From Branchiostoma floridae (Eukaryota > Chordata > Leptocardii > Amphioxiformes > Branchiostomatidae): DNA of 64,000 bases. Shown here piece after piece: positions 13,273-24,170 of the stretch (positions are counted from its first letter, which is position 1; each line of letters starts with the position of its first letter). The position numbers and the translations under genes were made by a program. The notes beneath the pieces were generated by a model, which was not told the origin of the DNA, ran no database searches, and saw nothing but the letters and a program-made list of their open reading frames with translations. The stretch is taken from NCBI RefSeq assembly GCF_000003815.2, contig NC_049989.1:6575717-6639716 (forward strand), given 5' to 3'.

Positions 13273-13877
13273 GGCCAAACAAAGGAGGTCATAAGAGGTC
13301 ACCACGTAACTGAAAGCCAGACTGTGGTGGAAAAAACGGATGTTGCCAGAGGATTGGGTTTTGATTTAAAAGTTTCCCATTACGTTAATGAAAGATTTAA
13401 GAATACAGGAGTTGTTTTTATTTAGACCGCAACTGCTTTAGCGAGCCACCTGTTTTTCTTCTTCAGCTCCAGACATGTAGAATTTAATCTCTTTTTAAAA
13501 ATGACGTGAGGAAATAAGTCCTCTGACTGGCCGACTCCTCTAGCGTACTATTGACTATATTTGTCCAATTTCCACTATTAGACTACCGATCACCAATCCG
13601 GGGACCCTAATAAAGGCAACCAGGGGCGAGTTTAATATTCCCACGAACTTGCAGGCCTGCAGGCCGATTTGAGCTTTCATGAATAAACAATGGTTTAAAC
13701 AAACAAACACACAAACAAACATACAAAGAACTCCCCCGTGGGTCCTACATTCAGCGCGACCGCGTGCTTCTCTACTCTCCAAGCAGAGGTTAGGCTCAGG
13801 CTTTTTTTTTATAGCTTTTTTCATAAAGTTTTCATCAGGCTTTTTATTTTGTACTGTATCTTGTGTTGTCAAACCCT
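13273..13877. repeat. 605-bp module, copy 1 of a near-identical duplication
   Basis: It reads the same as 17131-17735 at an offset of exactly 3858 bp, including flanking unique-looking sequence, a (CAAA)n tract and the left half of a foldback element. A diverged third copy with deletions starts near 19573. The 105-residue minus-strand frame in it is identical in both copies only because the DNA is; I do not regard it as a gene. Confidence 0.85.
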
Positions 13878-13972
13878 AACAATACAAGATACAATACAAA
13901 ATAGAGAGCCCGATAAAAAACGACTAGAAAAAATTTAAAAAACAGCCGGAGCCTAACCTCTGCTTGGAGAGT
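13774..13972. mobile_element. foldback element FB copy 2 (199 bp)
   Basis: Two arms of roughly 90 bp are inverted around TGTTGTCAAACCCTAACA. The ends are ACTCTCCAAGCAGAGGTTAG and its reverse complement. It has no coding capacity. Within the satellite domain no target-site duplication is visible, as expected if it spread by array duplication. Confidence 0.8.
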
Positions 13973-14084
13973 AGTGTGACTCCCAATCGGCTGAAATGGA
14001 TGGGCGAGCCAGAGAATTAAAAAACAGATTGGTGGTAGTATATTATCAGATATATATGTGTAATTCATATTTACATGTCCCGAA

Positions 14085-14518
14085 AATAACAGATATATAT
14101 ATATATGATTTTCCACAGATATATATGTACTGTAAAGAACAGATATATATGTGACTCTATACACACATACGTGTGCCGTCAAAGACAGATATACATGTGA
14201 TTCACCACACACATATATGTGCGCCGTCGAAGACAAACATATGTGCTTAGTGGAGCACATATATATCTGCTTTCAACGGCACACATATATGTGTGGTGAA
14301 TTACACATATATATCCGTTTTGCACGCATACATATGTGTGTGCGGAAGCACATATATATCTGTGTCCTGTGGCATACATATATGTGCTGCACCAGTCACA
14401 CATATGTCTGCGTGCAAAACAGATATATATGTGCTTCACCACGCACATATGTCTGTGTTTTGTAGCACAGATATATGTGACGCCGCATCACATATATCTG
14501 TGTGTTGTAGCACAGATA
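14085..14518. repeat. palindromic 24-bp satellite array B
   Basis: It has the same linker order as array A, starting GTGACTCTATAC and ending TGTTGTAGCACAGATA. It lies between two foldback elements. Confidence 0.85.
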
Positions 14519-14566
14519 CAAAGAATTCCTCCGTGGGTCCAAGATTTAGCGCGACCGCGTGCGTCT

Positions 14567-14765
14567 CTTTTCTCCAAGCAGAGGTTAGGCTCGGCTGTTT
14601 TTAGCGTTTTCTTAATCGTTTTTATCGGGCTTTCTATTTTGTATTTTATCTTGTGTTGTCAAACCCTAACAATAAAAGATACAATACAAAATAGAAAGCC
14701 CGATAAAAAACGACCAAAAAACGTTAAAAAACAGCCGGAGCCTAACCTTTGCTTGGAGAGTAGTG
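14567..14765. mobile_element. foldback element FB copy 3
   Basis: The left arm starts TCTCCAAGCAGAGGTTAGG and the right arm ends CCTTTGCTTGGAGAG. The arms remain nearly perfectly complementary around TGTTGTCAAACCCTAACA. Confidence 0.8.
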
Positions 14766-14874
14766 CAACTCCCAATCGGCTGAAATGGATGGGCGAGCCA
14801 GAGCATTAAAAACAGATTGGTGGTAGTATATTATCAGATATAAATGTGTTAATCACATATACATGTTCCAAAAA

Positions 14875-17098
14875 TAACATATATATATATATATATATAT
14901 ATGACTTTCCACACATATATGTGTGCTGTAAAGAAAAGATATATATATATGTGTGACCCTATACACACATATGTGTGCCGTCAAAGACAGATATCTATGA
15001 GATTCACCACACACATATATTTATTATCTCTTTATTTCAGGCTCTCACTGGCCCATATGACGTAGGGACAAACATGAAAAACAAAGAATATGTACAACAT
15101 TTTAAGACAAACTGACAATATTATGGCTATGTGTAGAGGCGGCGCCAGAGATTGGTGAAAAATGAGTTCTTGTAAAAACAGTCGGACCTAAGTACGGACT
15201 GTATAATGGTATTAGTAGAATTAAAAAGCCTATGTACAAAGGAGTGGCACTGTTTACGCCATCTGGCGTCGAAGGTATCGGTATGATTGCACACGAACAT
15301 TTCACTTGTGCTGCAAGGTGTAGGGAAACTCATAATTATACGGAAACAATTGTTGTAGGCAATGCGACATTTCGACAGAACAGTCGTACGAAAAGAATTC
15401 CATAACTGCGCACCAAAAGTTGGGAGCAGTGAGATGTGAACAGTGTTTTCTTAACAGTAGGTGAACAAAGACAAAATTTTCGAATTATAATATTTGCACG
15501 ACAATACAGACCCCTTAGCTGGGCAAGAATACAGTCATCATCACTCAGTCTGTCATTAATAGCAATTCCAAGATATACAAATGATGTCACAAATCTCAAA
15601 CACTCTTCATACAGTTTGATCGACGGGAGCCGATGTAAAAGTGGCAAACTAGCACTCGGCAAGTACATGCAGCATGTCTTGTTTACATTGAATAATAAAT
15701 CATTTTCTAAACCAAAGTCTTCACAAGTACTTACAAGTTTTTGCAGAGACTTAAGGCTAGGACATAACAAACACATGTCATCAGCGTAAAAAAGATGGTT
15801 CCCAAGAAAGCCTCCTATATAGCAACATACTTTAGTACAACTGAGTCTCGAACTTAAGTCATCCATATATGCATTGAATAGTAGCGGGGATAGCAGACTC
15901 CCTTGCCTTACACCATTTGATACATAAAAGCAGGGAGACAAAACATTGTTCCATCTAATACACATTGTTTGGTTCTGGTACCAGTAAACCAGAAACCTCA
16001 CCAAATACACCGGGACCTTTCTGTCAAGAAGTTTTTTTTAAAAAGGGTCCAATGGTTTACCCTATCAAAAGCCTTGGAGGCGTCCAAAAAACAAGCAAAA
16101 ACTGGAGAGCCGAGACCCCGGCAGTACTCAATTGTCTGTTTTAAATTAAATACACACATGTCAAGACCATGTCCACGTTTGAAACCAAACTGATGAGCAG
16201 TGGTTTGAAGATATGGCTCTAGCCTGTTCAATAAAACAGCCTCCAGAACTTTGGATATTGCTGATGCAATTGCTATTGGTCTATAGTTATCACTATCAGA
16301 AATATTACCAGTTTTGTTTTTAACAACCGGAATGATGGCAGTATCTAACATACTTTTCGGAATGAAGTTATGGACAAGCGCGGCTAAAACAATAGTGATA
16401 TGCATATGCTAAGCTTAGGTCACGCATATTTAAGGTGTTCATTACTGATTTCGTCAGACCCTACCGCTTTTCCATTGGGTAAGTTTCTAATTATATCATA
16501 TACTTCCACAGCAGAGATTTGCATCCCCGAATCAAATTCAAAAGGACAACCTGTCGACAAATCAGACATAACAGCAGGTCTATGTATCTCACTATTAACA
16601 GAGTTCAACAGTTAATCAAAATGCGACTCTTCCACATGTCTGCAATGTGCTCAGCCCCAGAGCAACCATCTATAGTATTAGGTATTACAGAATGAGAGGA
16701 TTTAGTACTACGGACCTTTTTCCAGAATTCTCTAGTATGGCCGGCATTGAAACTTTTCACAGTCGAGTCGGCTCTTGCCCTGTTTTCCTCCTGTTTACAG
16801 TGTGCCGTCGAAGACAGACATATGTGCTTATTGGAACACATATATATCTGTTTTCAACGGCACACATATATGTTTGGTGAATTACAAATATATATCTGTT
16901 TTGCACGCAGACATATGTGCGTGGTGAAGCACATATATATCTGTGTCCTGCGGCAGACATATATGTGCTGCACCAGTCACTCATATATCTGGGTGCAAAA
17001 CAGATGTATATGTGCTTCACCACGCACATATGTCTATGTTTTGTAGCACAGATATATGTGACGCCGCATCACATATATCTGCGTGTTGTAGCACAGAT
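14875..17098. repeat. palindromic satellite array C, split by a LINE
   Basis: The array runs 14875-15020 and 16800-17098. At 15020 the unit reads ...cacacatatat and it resumes at 16800 as gtgtgccgtcgaagac. Together these restore the unit order seen in arrays A and B. The interruption is the LINE at 15021-16799. Confidence 0.85.
15021..16799 (-). pseudogene. 5'-truncated LINE with reverse transcriptase, inserted in the satellite
   Basis: Minus-strand frames 16841-16605, 16608-16420, 16405-15998, 16010-15336 and 15333-15127 read successive parts of one ORF2-like protein. They include LPNGKAVGSDEISNEHLKYA, then IIPVVKNKTGN and NYRPIAIASAISKVLE, then FLDASKAFDRVNHW, GVRQGSLLSPLLFNAYMDDL and the catalytic FYADDMCLL, then the post-RT FVYLGIAINDRLSDDD. 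The endonuclease part is absent, and frameshifts separate the segments. An AATAAA lies near the element's 3' end (about 15031). It inserted within one 24-bp unit of the array, so it is younger than the array. Confidence 0.88.
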
Positions 17099-17130
17099 AT
17101 AATATATGCAACGATACCTTAGTAAAGGCT

Positions 17131-17735
17131 GGCCAAACAAAGGAGGTCATAAGAGGTCACCACGTAACTGAAAGCCAGACTGTGGTGGAAAAAACGGATG
17201 TTGCCAGAGGATTGGGTTTTGATTTAAAAGTTTCCCATTACGTTAATGAAAGATTTAAGAATACAGGAGTTGTTTTTATTTAGACCGCAACTGCTTTAGC
17301 GAGCCACCTGTTTTTCTTCTTCAGCTCCAGACATGTAGAATTTAATCTCTTTTTAAAAATGACGTGAGGAAATAAGTCCTCTGACTGGCCGACTCCTCTA
17401 GCGTACTATTGACTATATTTGTCCAATTTCCACTATTAGACTACCGATCACCAATCCGGGGACCCTAATAAAGGCAACCAGGGGCGAGTTTAATATTCCC
17501 ACGAACTTGCAGGCCTGCAGGCCGATTTGAGCTTTCATGAATAAACAATGGTTTAAACAAACAAACACACAAACAAACATACAAAGAACTCCCCCGTGGG
17601 TCCTACATTCAGCGCGACCGCGTGCTTCTCTACTCTCCAAGCAGAGGTTAGGCTCAGGCTTTTTTTTTATAGCTTTTTTCATAAAGTTTTCATCAGGCTT
17701 TTTATTTTGTACTGTATCTTGTGTTGTCAAACCCT
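17131..17735. repeat. 605-bp module, copy 2 of a near-identical duplication
   Basis: Partner of 13273-13877. Identity ends abruptly at GGCCAAAC on the left and after CAAACCCTA on the right. Sharp edges and no visible difference suggest recent duplication, gene conversion or an assembly artefact. Confidence 0.85.
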
Positions 17736-17828
17736 AGCAATAAGAGATACAATACAATATAGAGAGTCCGATAAAAACGACTAAAAACGTTAAAAAAGCA
17801 GCCGGAGCCTAACCTCTGCTTGGAGAGT
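17632..17828. mobile_element. foldback element FB copy 4
   Basis: The left half is identical to FB copy 2, being part of the duplicated module. The right half has diverged, ending CCTCTGCTTGGAGAGT. The mosaic suggests conversion or unequal exchange with a breakpoint at the hairpin centre. Confidence 0.8.
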
Positions 17829-17944
17829 AGTGCGACTCGCAATCGGCTATAATGGATGGGCGAGCCAGAGCATTAAAGAACAGATTGGTGGTAGTATATT
17901 ATCAGATATATATTTGAAATCACCTAAACATGTTCCAAAAATAA

Positions 17945-18330
17945 CAGATATATATATATATGATTTTCCACACATATATGCGTGCCGTCAAAGACAGATA
18001 TATATGTGATTCACCACACACATATATGTGTGCCGTCGAAGACAGACATATGTGCTTAGTGGAGCACATATATATCTGTTTTCAACGGCACACATATATG
18101 TGTGGTGAATTACACATATATATCTGTTTTGCACGCAGACATATATGTGTGCGGAAGCACATATATATCTGTGTCCTGTGGCAGACATATATGTGCTGCA
18201 CCAGTCACACATATATCTGCGTGCAAAACAGATATATATGTGCTTCACTACGCACATATGTCTATGTTTTGTAGCACAGATATATGTGACGCCGCATCAC
18301 ATATATCTGCGTGTTGTAGCACAGATATAA
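17945..18330. repeat. palindromic 24-bp satellite array D
   Basis: It keeps the same linker series (CCGTCAAAGA, ATTCACCA, CCGTCGAAGA, TTAGTGGAG, TTTTCAACGG and so on) and ends TTGTAGCACAGATATAATATATGC. Confidence 0.85.
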
Positions 18331-18523
18331 TATATGCAAACGACACCTTAGTAAAGGCTAGCAGGAGCAAGTTGAATATTCCCGTGAACTTGCAGGCCTG
18401 CAGGCCGAATTGAGCTTTCATGAATAAACAACGATTCCAACAAACAAACAAACAAAGAAACAAACAAACACACAAGCAATTCCCCCGTGTGGTCCTAGAT
18501 TTAGCGCGACCGCGTGCGTCTCT

Positions 18524-18727
18524 ACTCTCCAAGCAGAGGTTAGGCTCCGGCAGTTTGTTTTTTTTAGCTTTTTTTAAATAGTTTTTTATCGGGCTTCTAT
18601 TTTATATTGTATCTTGTGTTGTCAAACCCTAACAATACAGGATACAATATAAAATAGAGAGTCCGATTAAAGCTTTAAAAAAAAAGCTTAAAAAAAACAG
18701 TCGGAGCCTAACCTCTGCTTGGAGAGT
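18524..18727. mobile_element. foldback element FB copy 5
   Basis: Full-length arms start ACTCTCCAAGCAGAGG and end CCTCTGCTTGGAGAGT around TGTTGTCAAACCCTAACA. It is preceded by the (CAAA)n tract that accompanies most copies. Confidence 0.8.
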
Positions 18728-18913
18728 AGTGCGACTCCCAATCGGCTGAAATGGATGGGCGAGCCAGAGCATTAGAGAACAGATTTGTGGTAGTATATTA
18801 TCAGATATATATTTGAAATCACATAAACATGTTCCAAAAATAACAGATTTTTATATATATATATGATTTTCCACACATATATGTGTGCTGCAAAGAACAG
18901 ATATATGTGTTAC

Positions 18914-19236
18914 GCCAAAAATAGTTACTCAATATAATATGGTTTTGAAACGGTCAGACGTTTCGGATAGAATCCACTATCCTTCGTCAGTGACACTGAA
19001 GAGATCTGGAAGAAACAGGTCTTTTATACTCTAACTATTAATGAAGACAATTTCAGATGTCCAATAGGAAAAGGTTGTAAGACAATTCAGACTGAAGACA
19101 GTTTGGATTCCAAAGAAAACAAAGCTAAGCCAAAGTCAAGCTGAAGACAATTTGGATTTCAAAGGATAGCAAGGCTAAGACACAGTTAATGCAAATGAGT
19201 CAATTAGCTCCTGTTGTTCTAGTTACAGGAGTTAAA
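18914..19236 (-). mobile_element. Penelope-like terminal fragment with TATA motif (323 bp)
   Basis: It is flanked by a perfect 15-bp direct repeat (18899-18913 and 19237-19251). On the minus strand it carries a TATAAAAG motif about 25 bp upstream of the sequence CACTGACGAAGG ... CCGAAACGTCTGACC. Related sequences occur at 33540-33700 (minus) and 51370-51510 (plus). This recurring terminal region resembles that of Penelope-like retroelements. It has no reverse transcriptase, so family assignment is an inference. Confidence 0.5.
18953..18994 (-). ncRNA. hammerhead-ribozyme-like motif
   Basis: On the minus strand: GUCA, CUGACGA, an extra A, stem GGAUAG/CUAUCC with loop UGGAUU, GAAAC, GUC, UGAC. 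GUCA pairs with UGAC as stem I. CUGANGA and GAAA are the hammerhead core words. Stem III is reduced to about one pair, and the extra A before stem II departs from the canonical core. Hammerheads with minimal stem III are known in Penelope-like elements. Activity is not shown. Confidence 0.4.
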
Positions 19237-19572
19237 AGATATATGTGTTACTTTATACACACATATGTGTGCCGTCAAAGACAGACATATGTGCTTAGTG
19301 GAGCACATATATATCTGTTTTCAACGGCACACATATATATCTGTTTTGCACGCAGACATATGTGCGTGCGGAAGCACATATATATCTGTGTCCTGTGGCA
19401 GATATGTATGTGCTGCACCAGTCACACATATATCTGCGTGCATAACAGATATATATGTGCTTCACCACGCACATATGTCTATGTTTTGTAGCACAGATAT
19501 ATGTGACGCCGCATAACATATATCTGTGTGTTGTAGCACAGATATATGTAAACGATGAATATTACTTGCAGT

Positions 19573-19850
19573 TTGGCCAAACAAAGGAGGTCATAAGAGG
19601 TAACTGAAGGCCAGACTGGATTTTGATTAAAAATTTTCCCATTACGTTAATCGAAGATTTGAGAATATTAGACCGCAACTGCTTTAGCGAGCCACCTGTT
19701 TTTCTTCTTTAGCTCCAGACATGTAGAATTTAATCTCTTTTTAAAAATGACGTGAGGATATAAATCCTCTGGCCGGACGACTCCTCTAGCGTACTATTGA
19801 CTCTATTTGTTTAAATTCTACTACTAGACTACCGATCACCAATCCGGGGA
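19573..19850. repeat. diverged, deleted copy of the 605-bp module
   Basis: It starts GGCCAAACAAAGGAGGTC like the copies at 13273 and 17131. It lacks several internal blocks and carries substitutions, so it is an older duplicate. Confidence 0.7.
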
Positions 19851-19986
19851 GCCCTAGTAAAGGCTAGCAGGAGCGAGTTGAATATTCCCGCGAACATGCA
19901 GGCCTGCAAGCCGATGTGAGCTTTCATGAATAAACAATGGTTCAAACAAACAAACAAACAAAGAAACAAACACACAAACAATTCCC

Positions 19987-20177
19987 CCGAGGTTAGGCTC
20001 CGGCGGGTTGTTTTTTTTAGCTTTTTTAAAAATAGTTTTTATCGGGCTTTCGATTTTGTATTGTATCTTGTTGTCAAACCCTAGCAATACAAGATACAAT
20101 ACAAAATAGAGAGTCAGATAAAAAAACGACTAAAAAACGTTAAAAAACAGTCGTAGCCTAACCTCTACTTGGAGAGT
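19987..20177. mobile_element. foldback element FB copy 6 (left end truncated)
   Basis: The left arm begins inside the terminal repeat at GAGGTTAGGCTCC. The right arm runs to CTACTTGGAGAGT. The centre is TTGTTGTCAAACCCTAGCA. Confidence 0.75.
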
Positions 20178-20234
20178 AGTGCGACTCCCAATCGGCTGAT
20201 ATGGATGGACGAGCCAGAGCATTAAATACAGATT

Positions 20235-20815
20235 GGTGGTAGTATATCATCAGATATATATGTGTAATTCACATATACATGTTCCAAAAATAACAGATAC
20301 ATATGATTTTCCACACATATATGTGCGATACAAAGAACAAATATATATGTGACTCTATACACATTATGTGTGCCGTCAAAAGCAAAAATATATGTGTAAT
20401 TAACCACACACATATCTGTGTGCCGTCGAAGACAGACATATTGGCTTAGTGGAGCACATATATATCTGTTTTCAACGGCACACATATATGTGTGGTGAAT
20501 TACACATATATCTCCGTTTTGCACGCAGACATATGTGTGTGCGGAAGCACATATATATCTGTGTCCTGGGACAGACATATATGTGCTGCATCAGTCACAC
20601 ATATGTCTGCGTGCAAAACAGATATATATGTGCTTCAGCACACACATATATATGGCGTGAAAACGGATATACATGTATGATTCACCACACATACATGTGT
20701 GCCGTAGAAAACAGATATATATGTGCTCCACTAAGCCAATATGTCTGCCGTAAAATTGGTTTTTGAAGTCACACATATATGTGTGTGATGAATCACATAT
20801 GTATCTGTCTTCGCC
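20235..20815. repeat. palindromic satellite array F with a large-scale dyad
   Basis: The first half contains CCGTCGAAGACAGACATATT, GGCTTAGTGGAG and TTTTCAACGG. The same blocks return inverted in the second half (CTCCACTAAGCC, AATATGTCTGCCG, GATTCACCACACA). The 24-bp hairpins are therefore nested inside one inverted duplication of several hundred bp. Confidence 0.8.
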
Positions 20816-21074
20816 AAAATGATTTAACCTTTTTAACACTTGTGTATTAATTGTTTGTCATTAATCATGGGAATATGGTCCTCATTTGCATAATTTCTAT
20901 TAGCCGATCATCTCCTCCAACCAAAGTAAAAGACATACACAATCTATGTTCAGAAAGAAGGCTTTAATCGCATTTCCTGATAGCCTATGCAAATGATGTC
21001 CTCATCTGCATAATCAATGTCCAATGATGTTCACCTGTACACTTGCAAATGCCATAAGTACGAAATTCTTGTCA

Positions 21075-22025
21075 TTTACCACAATGGGATTATGATCAAT
21101 GGTTTATTCAAACATACATATACATACATACATGGACATACTAAAACAACGTTGCAGCCTTTTATACAATGCTGTAAAACTGGCTGAATTAAGTTAGTTT
21201 TAGTCTTAAAAACATCTTAATATATACAACATAATATATTTAACAATAATTGATGCACACAGAGGCTAACATGAGCAGTAATCAAGATTCCATGTAGTAG
21301 TGATGTGACGTTATAAACAGGCTATAAATAAGTATTTAAGAGTGTGGACAAGTATGGAATAGCACTGTTTCTGTACCTATCATGTCTGGCAAAAAAAAGG
21401 TATGCTAAGCTCGAGCCCTCGTTTTAAATCTCTGTTGTGAATTTCATTACGAGTAGCTGGCAACCAGCTTCGAAAAATGGGTGAATTAAACATAGATTTC
21501 GCGAACTTAAGACATAGAAATTCTCTTCTTGCTTTTAAAGTGTTCATATTTAGCCTACATAGAGCTTCGGTATAACAAGTATATTCACTGCCCAGAATGA
21601 TTCTTAGCGCACGCTTTTGTATGCGTTCTAATGCATCCGATTGTTGACATGTTAAACCTGGATGCCATACCGGGGCCGCATATTCCATGATAGGTCGGAC
21701 GTAGAATAGGTAAATCTCACAGAGATCTTCAGTGCAGACACCAAATTTAAAGCGTTTTAGTTTTTTAAGCAAAAAAAGGCGACAGCTTCCTTTTTTTTAT
21801 AATAACGTTAGTATGCTTTCCCCATTTCAAGTCCACAGACATCCAGATACCTAGTATACAGGCATCTTCAGTGTACTCTAAGGCTTTGCCATTCAGTAAT
21901 AACACAGGAGGTAGAGGGGGATCCTTCATGAAGGAAATACACATTAATTTGCACTTGTCTTCGTTCAATGTCATACGGTTTTCGGATGACCATGTATCTA
22001 GTTGGTTAATTGTTGTATTATAGCA
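21075..22025 (-). pseudogene. 5'-truncated LINE fragment (RT C-terminal region)
   Basis: Minus-strand frames read LNEDKCKLMCISFMKDPP and YTEDACILGIWMSVDLKW, then after a frame break IYLFYVRPIMEYAAPVWH and LERIQKRALRIILG. This is the typical segment from the thumb region to the C-terminus of a non-LTR reverse transcriptase protein. Its 3' end is on the left. It is inactive and truncated. Confidence 0.8.
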
Positions 22026-22539
22026 TTTTATGCAAATAATGCAAATTATGTCCGTATTTGCATATCATCTATCTTTCAACAGTCTTTTCTTCCTCATTTA
22101 CAGATGTCACATGTTGCAATAGTTCTATGGTAGAACAGAGCGCGTTTAGACAATTTCCTAATTGAATATACAAATCAGATTCCGATTTCCATAATTGATA
22201 TTGAAGTATGTAAAGCATCATGTAAGCTACCTACATACCAAAAAAAACATGACGATCCGTCAAACATTTCTTGAGTTATTCCCTTTTAAAGTCTGACATT
22301 AAACCAGTCCCTGCATTTCCAAAACAAACCACTAGGAGGCCCAAACCTACACCAATTTTTCTCGACCCGATGAGCTATCTAACGCTCAAAAATCATGTCC
22401 AGAACTCGAGATATTCTACTCGGAAGTTCCGCTGCAGTACCGTAAAAAGTCACTAGGAGGGGCCAAAATCTAATCGTGTTTAGGTCTGATCAAGACCTAC
22501 CCACATACCAAACATTAATATAATCCATGCAGGAGTTCT

Positions 22540-22544
22540 TGCAC

Positions 22545-22587
<43 letters not shown>

Positions 22588-22610
22588 CACACGCACACAC
22601 ACACACACAA
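22540..22610. repeat. (CA)n microsatellite
   Basis: Nearly pure CA dinucleotides with a few G interruptions, at the end of a dispersed element. Confidence 0.9.
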
Positions 22611-22704
22611 ACGCTACCCAACGTATAACCGGCAAAGGTAACTAGCAAATAGATCTATAGTCAATAGCACGGAAGAAGATTCGGCCGTCCAGATGAGTTA
22701 TTTC

Positions 22705-24035
22705 GGCTTACATATATCTGTGCTACAAAACACAGATATATGTGTGATGCGGCGTCACATATATATGTGCTGCAAACACAAACATATGTGTGGTGCGGCG
22801 TCACATATGTCACATTAGAGATTGCGATTCAGAATAATCACCGATTGTCCTAGGAGCCGAGATCGCGATCGCAGTTTGTCCTGGCTAGGACAAACTGCGA
22901 CTGGGATCTGTCCTAGGACAATCGGTGATTCTATTAGTACAGATTGCAATCGGGATCTGACCTAGGAGAAACTCCGATCCTAACTCAAATGATGAAGATA
23001 AAGGAAACAGACTGCGATCGGGATCTGTCATAAGACAAAAGTTTACAGCGATTCTAGTAGGACAATCTCCAATTCTACTAGGAGAAATTCTGATAGATAA
23101 NNNNNNNNNNNNNNNNNNNNNNNNNNNNNNNNNNNNNNNNNNNNNNNNNNNNNNNNNNNNNNNNNNNNNNNNNNNNNNNNNNNNNNNNNNNNNNNNNNNN
23201 NNNNNNNNNNNNNNNNNNNNNNNNNNNNNNNNNNNNNNNNNNACTGGACTCTCTTAGGATAGACATGATAATCCAATGATATGTGAAAGATGACAAAAGG
23301 TGATCAAACAATGTGTCAGAATGCAAATTTTAAGGTGTCAAGATATTACAGTTTCACAACGATTTAGTACATTTCAATAGTCAGTAAACATATACTGAAT
23401 CATTTCACAAATTTTGAAGAAGAATTACAACTGTAAAGGCATCAAACAGATGCCCAAATATCAATCACAGTTTCAAGATATTACTTACAATTCCACACCT
23501 AATCAGTACAGACACAAGTCTGGTATCCTTCAGTAGTCATGGTTTATCAAAGTATTGCTGTTTCTTTTAACTTAGCATCATTTGAGTTTGTATCGGAGTT
23601 TGTCCTAGGGCAGATCCCGATTGATATTGCAATCTGTACTAACAGAATCGCAGATTGTCCTGGGACAGATCCCGATCGCATGCGCAGTTTGTCCTAGCCA
23701 GGACAAACTCCCGATCGCGATCTCTCCTAGGACAATCGGCGATTGTTCTGAATCGCAATCTCTACTGTGACATACATGTGTGACACCGAACCACACATAT
23801 ATCTGTGTTTGTAGCACATATATATGTGGCGCCGCATCACACATATATCTGTGTTTGGAGCACACATATATGTGACGCCGCATCACATATATATCTGTGT
23901 TTGGGGCACATATATGTGTGACGCCACATCACACATATATCTGTGTTTGGAGCACAGATATATGTGACGCCACATCAGATATATATCTGTGTTTGGAGCA
24001 ACATATATATGACTCCACATCACATATTCTGTATT
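22705..24035. repeat. large inverted repeat with satellite and CTAGGACAA arms
   Basis: The left arm (22705-22990) has ACATATATGTG hairpin units and then blocks ATTGCGATTCAGAA, GATTGTCCTAGGAG, TTTGTCCTGGCTAGGACAAA and TAGTACAGATTGCAATC. The same blocks return in inverted order at 23585-23780 and are followed outward by more hairpin units to 24035. The arms are themselves made of short palindromes such as GATCGCGATC. A 142-bp N gap (23101-23242) lies in the spacer. It looks like a foldback element with compound ends. Confidence 0.8.
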
Positions 24036-24087
24036 TTGATCCCCATGTCAATGGCAACACTTGATATTGAATCTCCTCTGGCTGGCC

Positions 24088-24170
24088 GATTCGCGTAGCT
24101 CAGTCGTAGAGCTGTCTTCACTCTTTACATCCAGGGGCCGCAAGTTCCTGTGAGGAATCTTGATAGAAGC
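24088..24170 (+). pseudogene. degenerate tRNA-like sequence
   Basis: GCGTAGCTCAGTCGTAGAGC resembles a tRNA D arm with its A box. A weak B-box-like GCAAGTTCCTG follows. The stems do not fold well, so it is a tRNA relic or SINE head at best. Confidence 0.3.

Larger units (their letters stand above)
18845..19548. repeat. palindromic satellite array E, split by a Penelope-like fragment
   Basis: Array parts 18845-18913 and 19237-19548 are separated by an insertion at 18914-19236. The 15-bp word AGATATATGTGTTAC is found on both sides of the insertion. Confidence 0.8.
20860..22620. repeat. TTTGCATAA-rich dispersed element ending in (CA)n, split by a LINE
   Basis: Its segments (CCTCATTTGCATAAT, CTACATACCAA, GAGCTATCTAACGCTC, CACTAGGAGG) are shared with 27830-28270, 31561-32642 and, inverted, 37951-38330. 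It ends in (CA)n at about 22536-22610. The LINE at about 21075-22025 interrupts it. Confidence 0.6.

Noticed and set aside
13555-13872. 105-residue minus-strand frame present identically at 17413-17730
   Set aside because: It lies across a foldback element and a CAAA tract; identity reflects DNA duplication, not selection on a protein.
14179-14448. Open frames encoding HIYICF/HTYMC-type repeats across all satellite arrays
   Set aside because: They occur on both strands and in several frames at once as a by-product of palindromic units spaced 24 bp apart. There is no start context, splice pattern or protein family.
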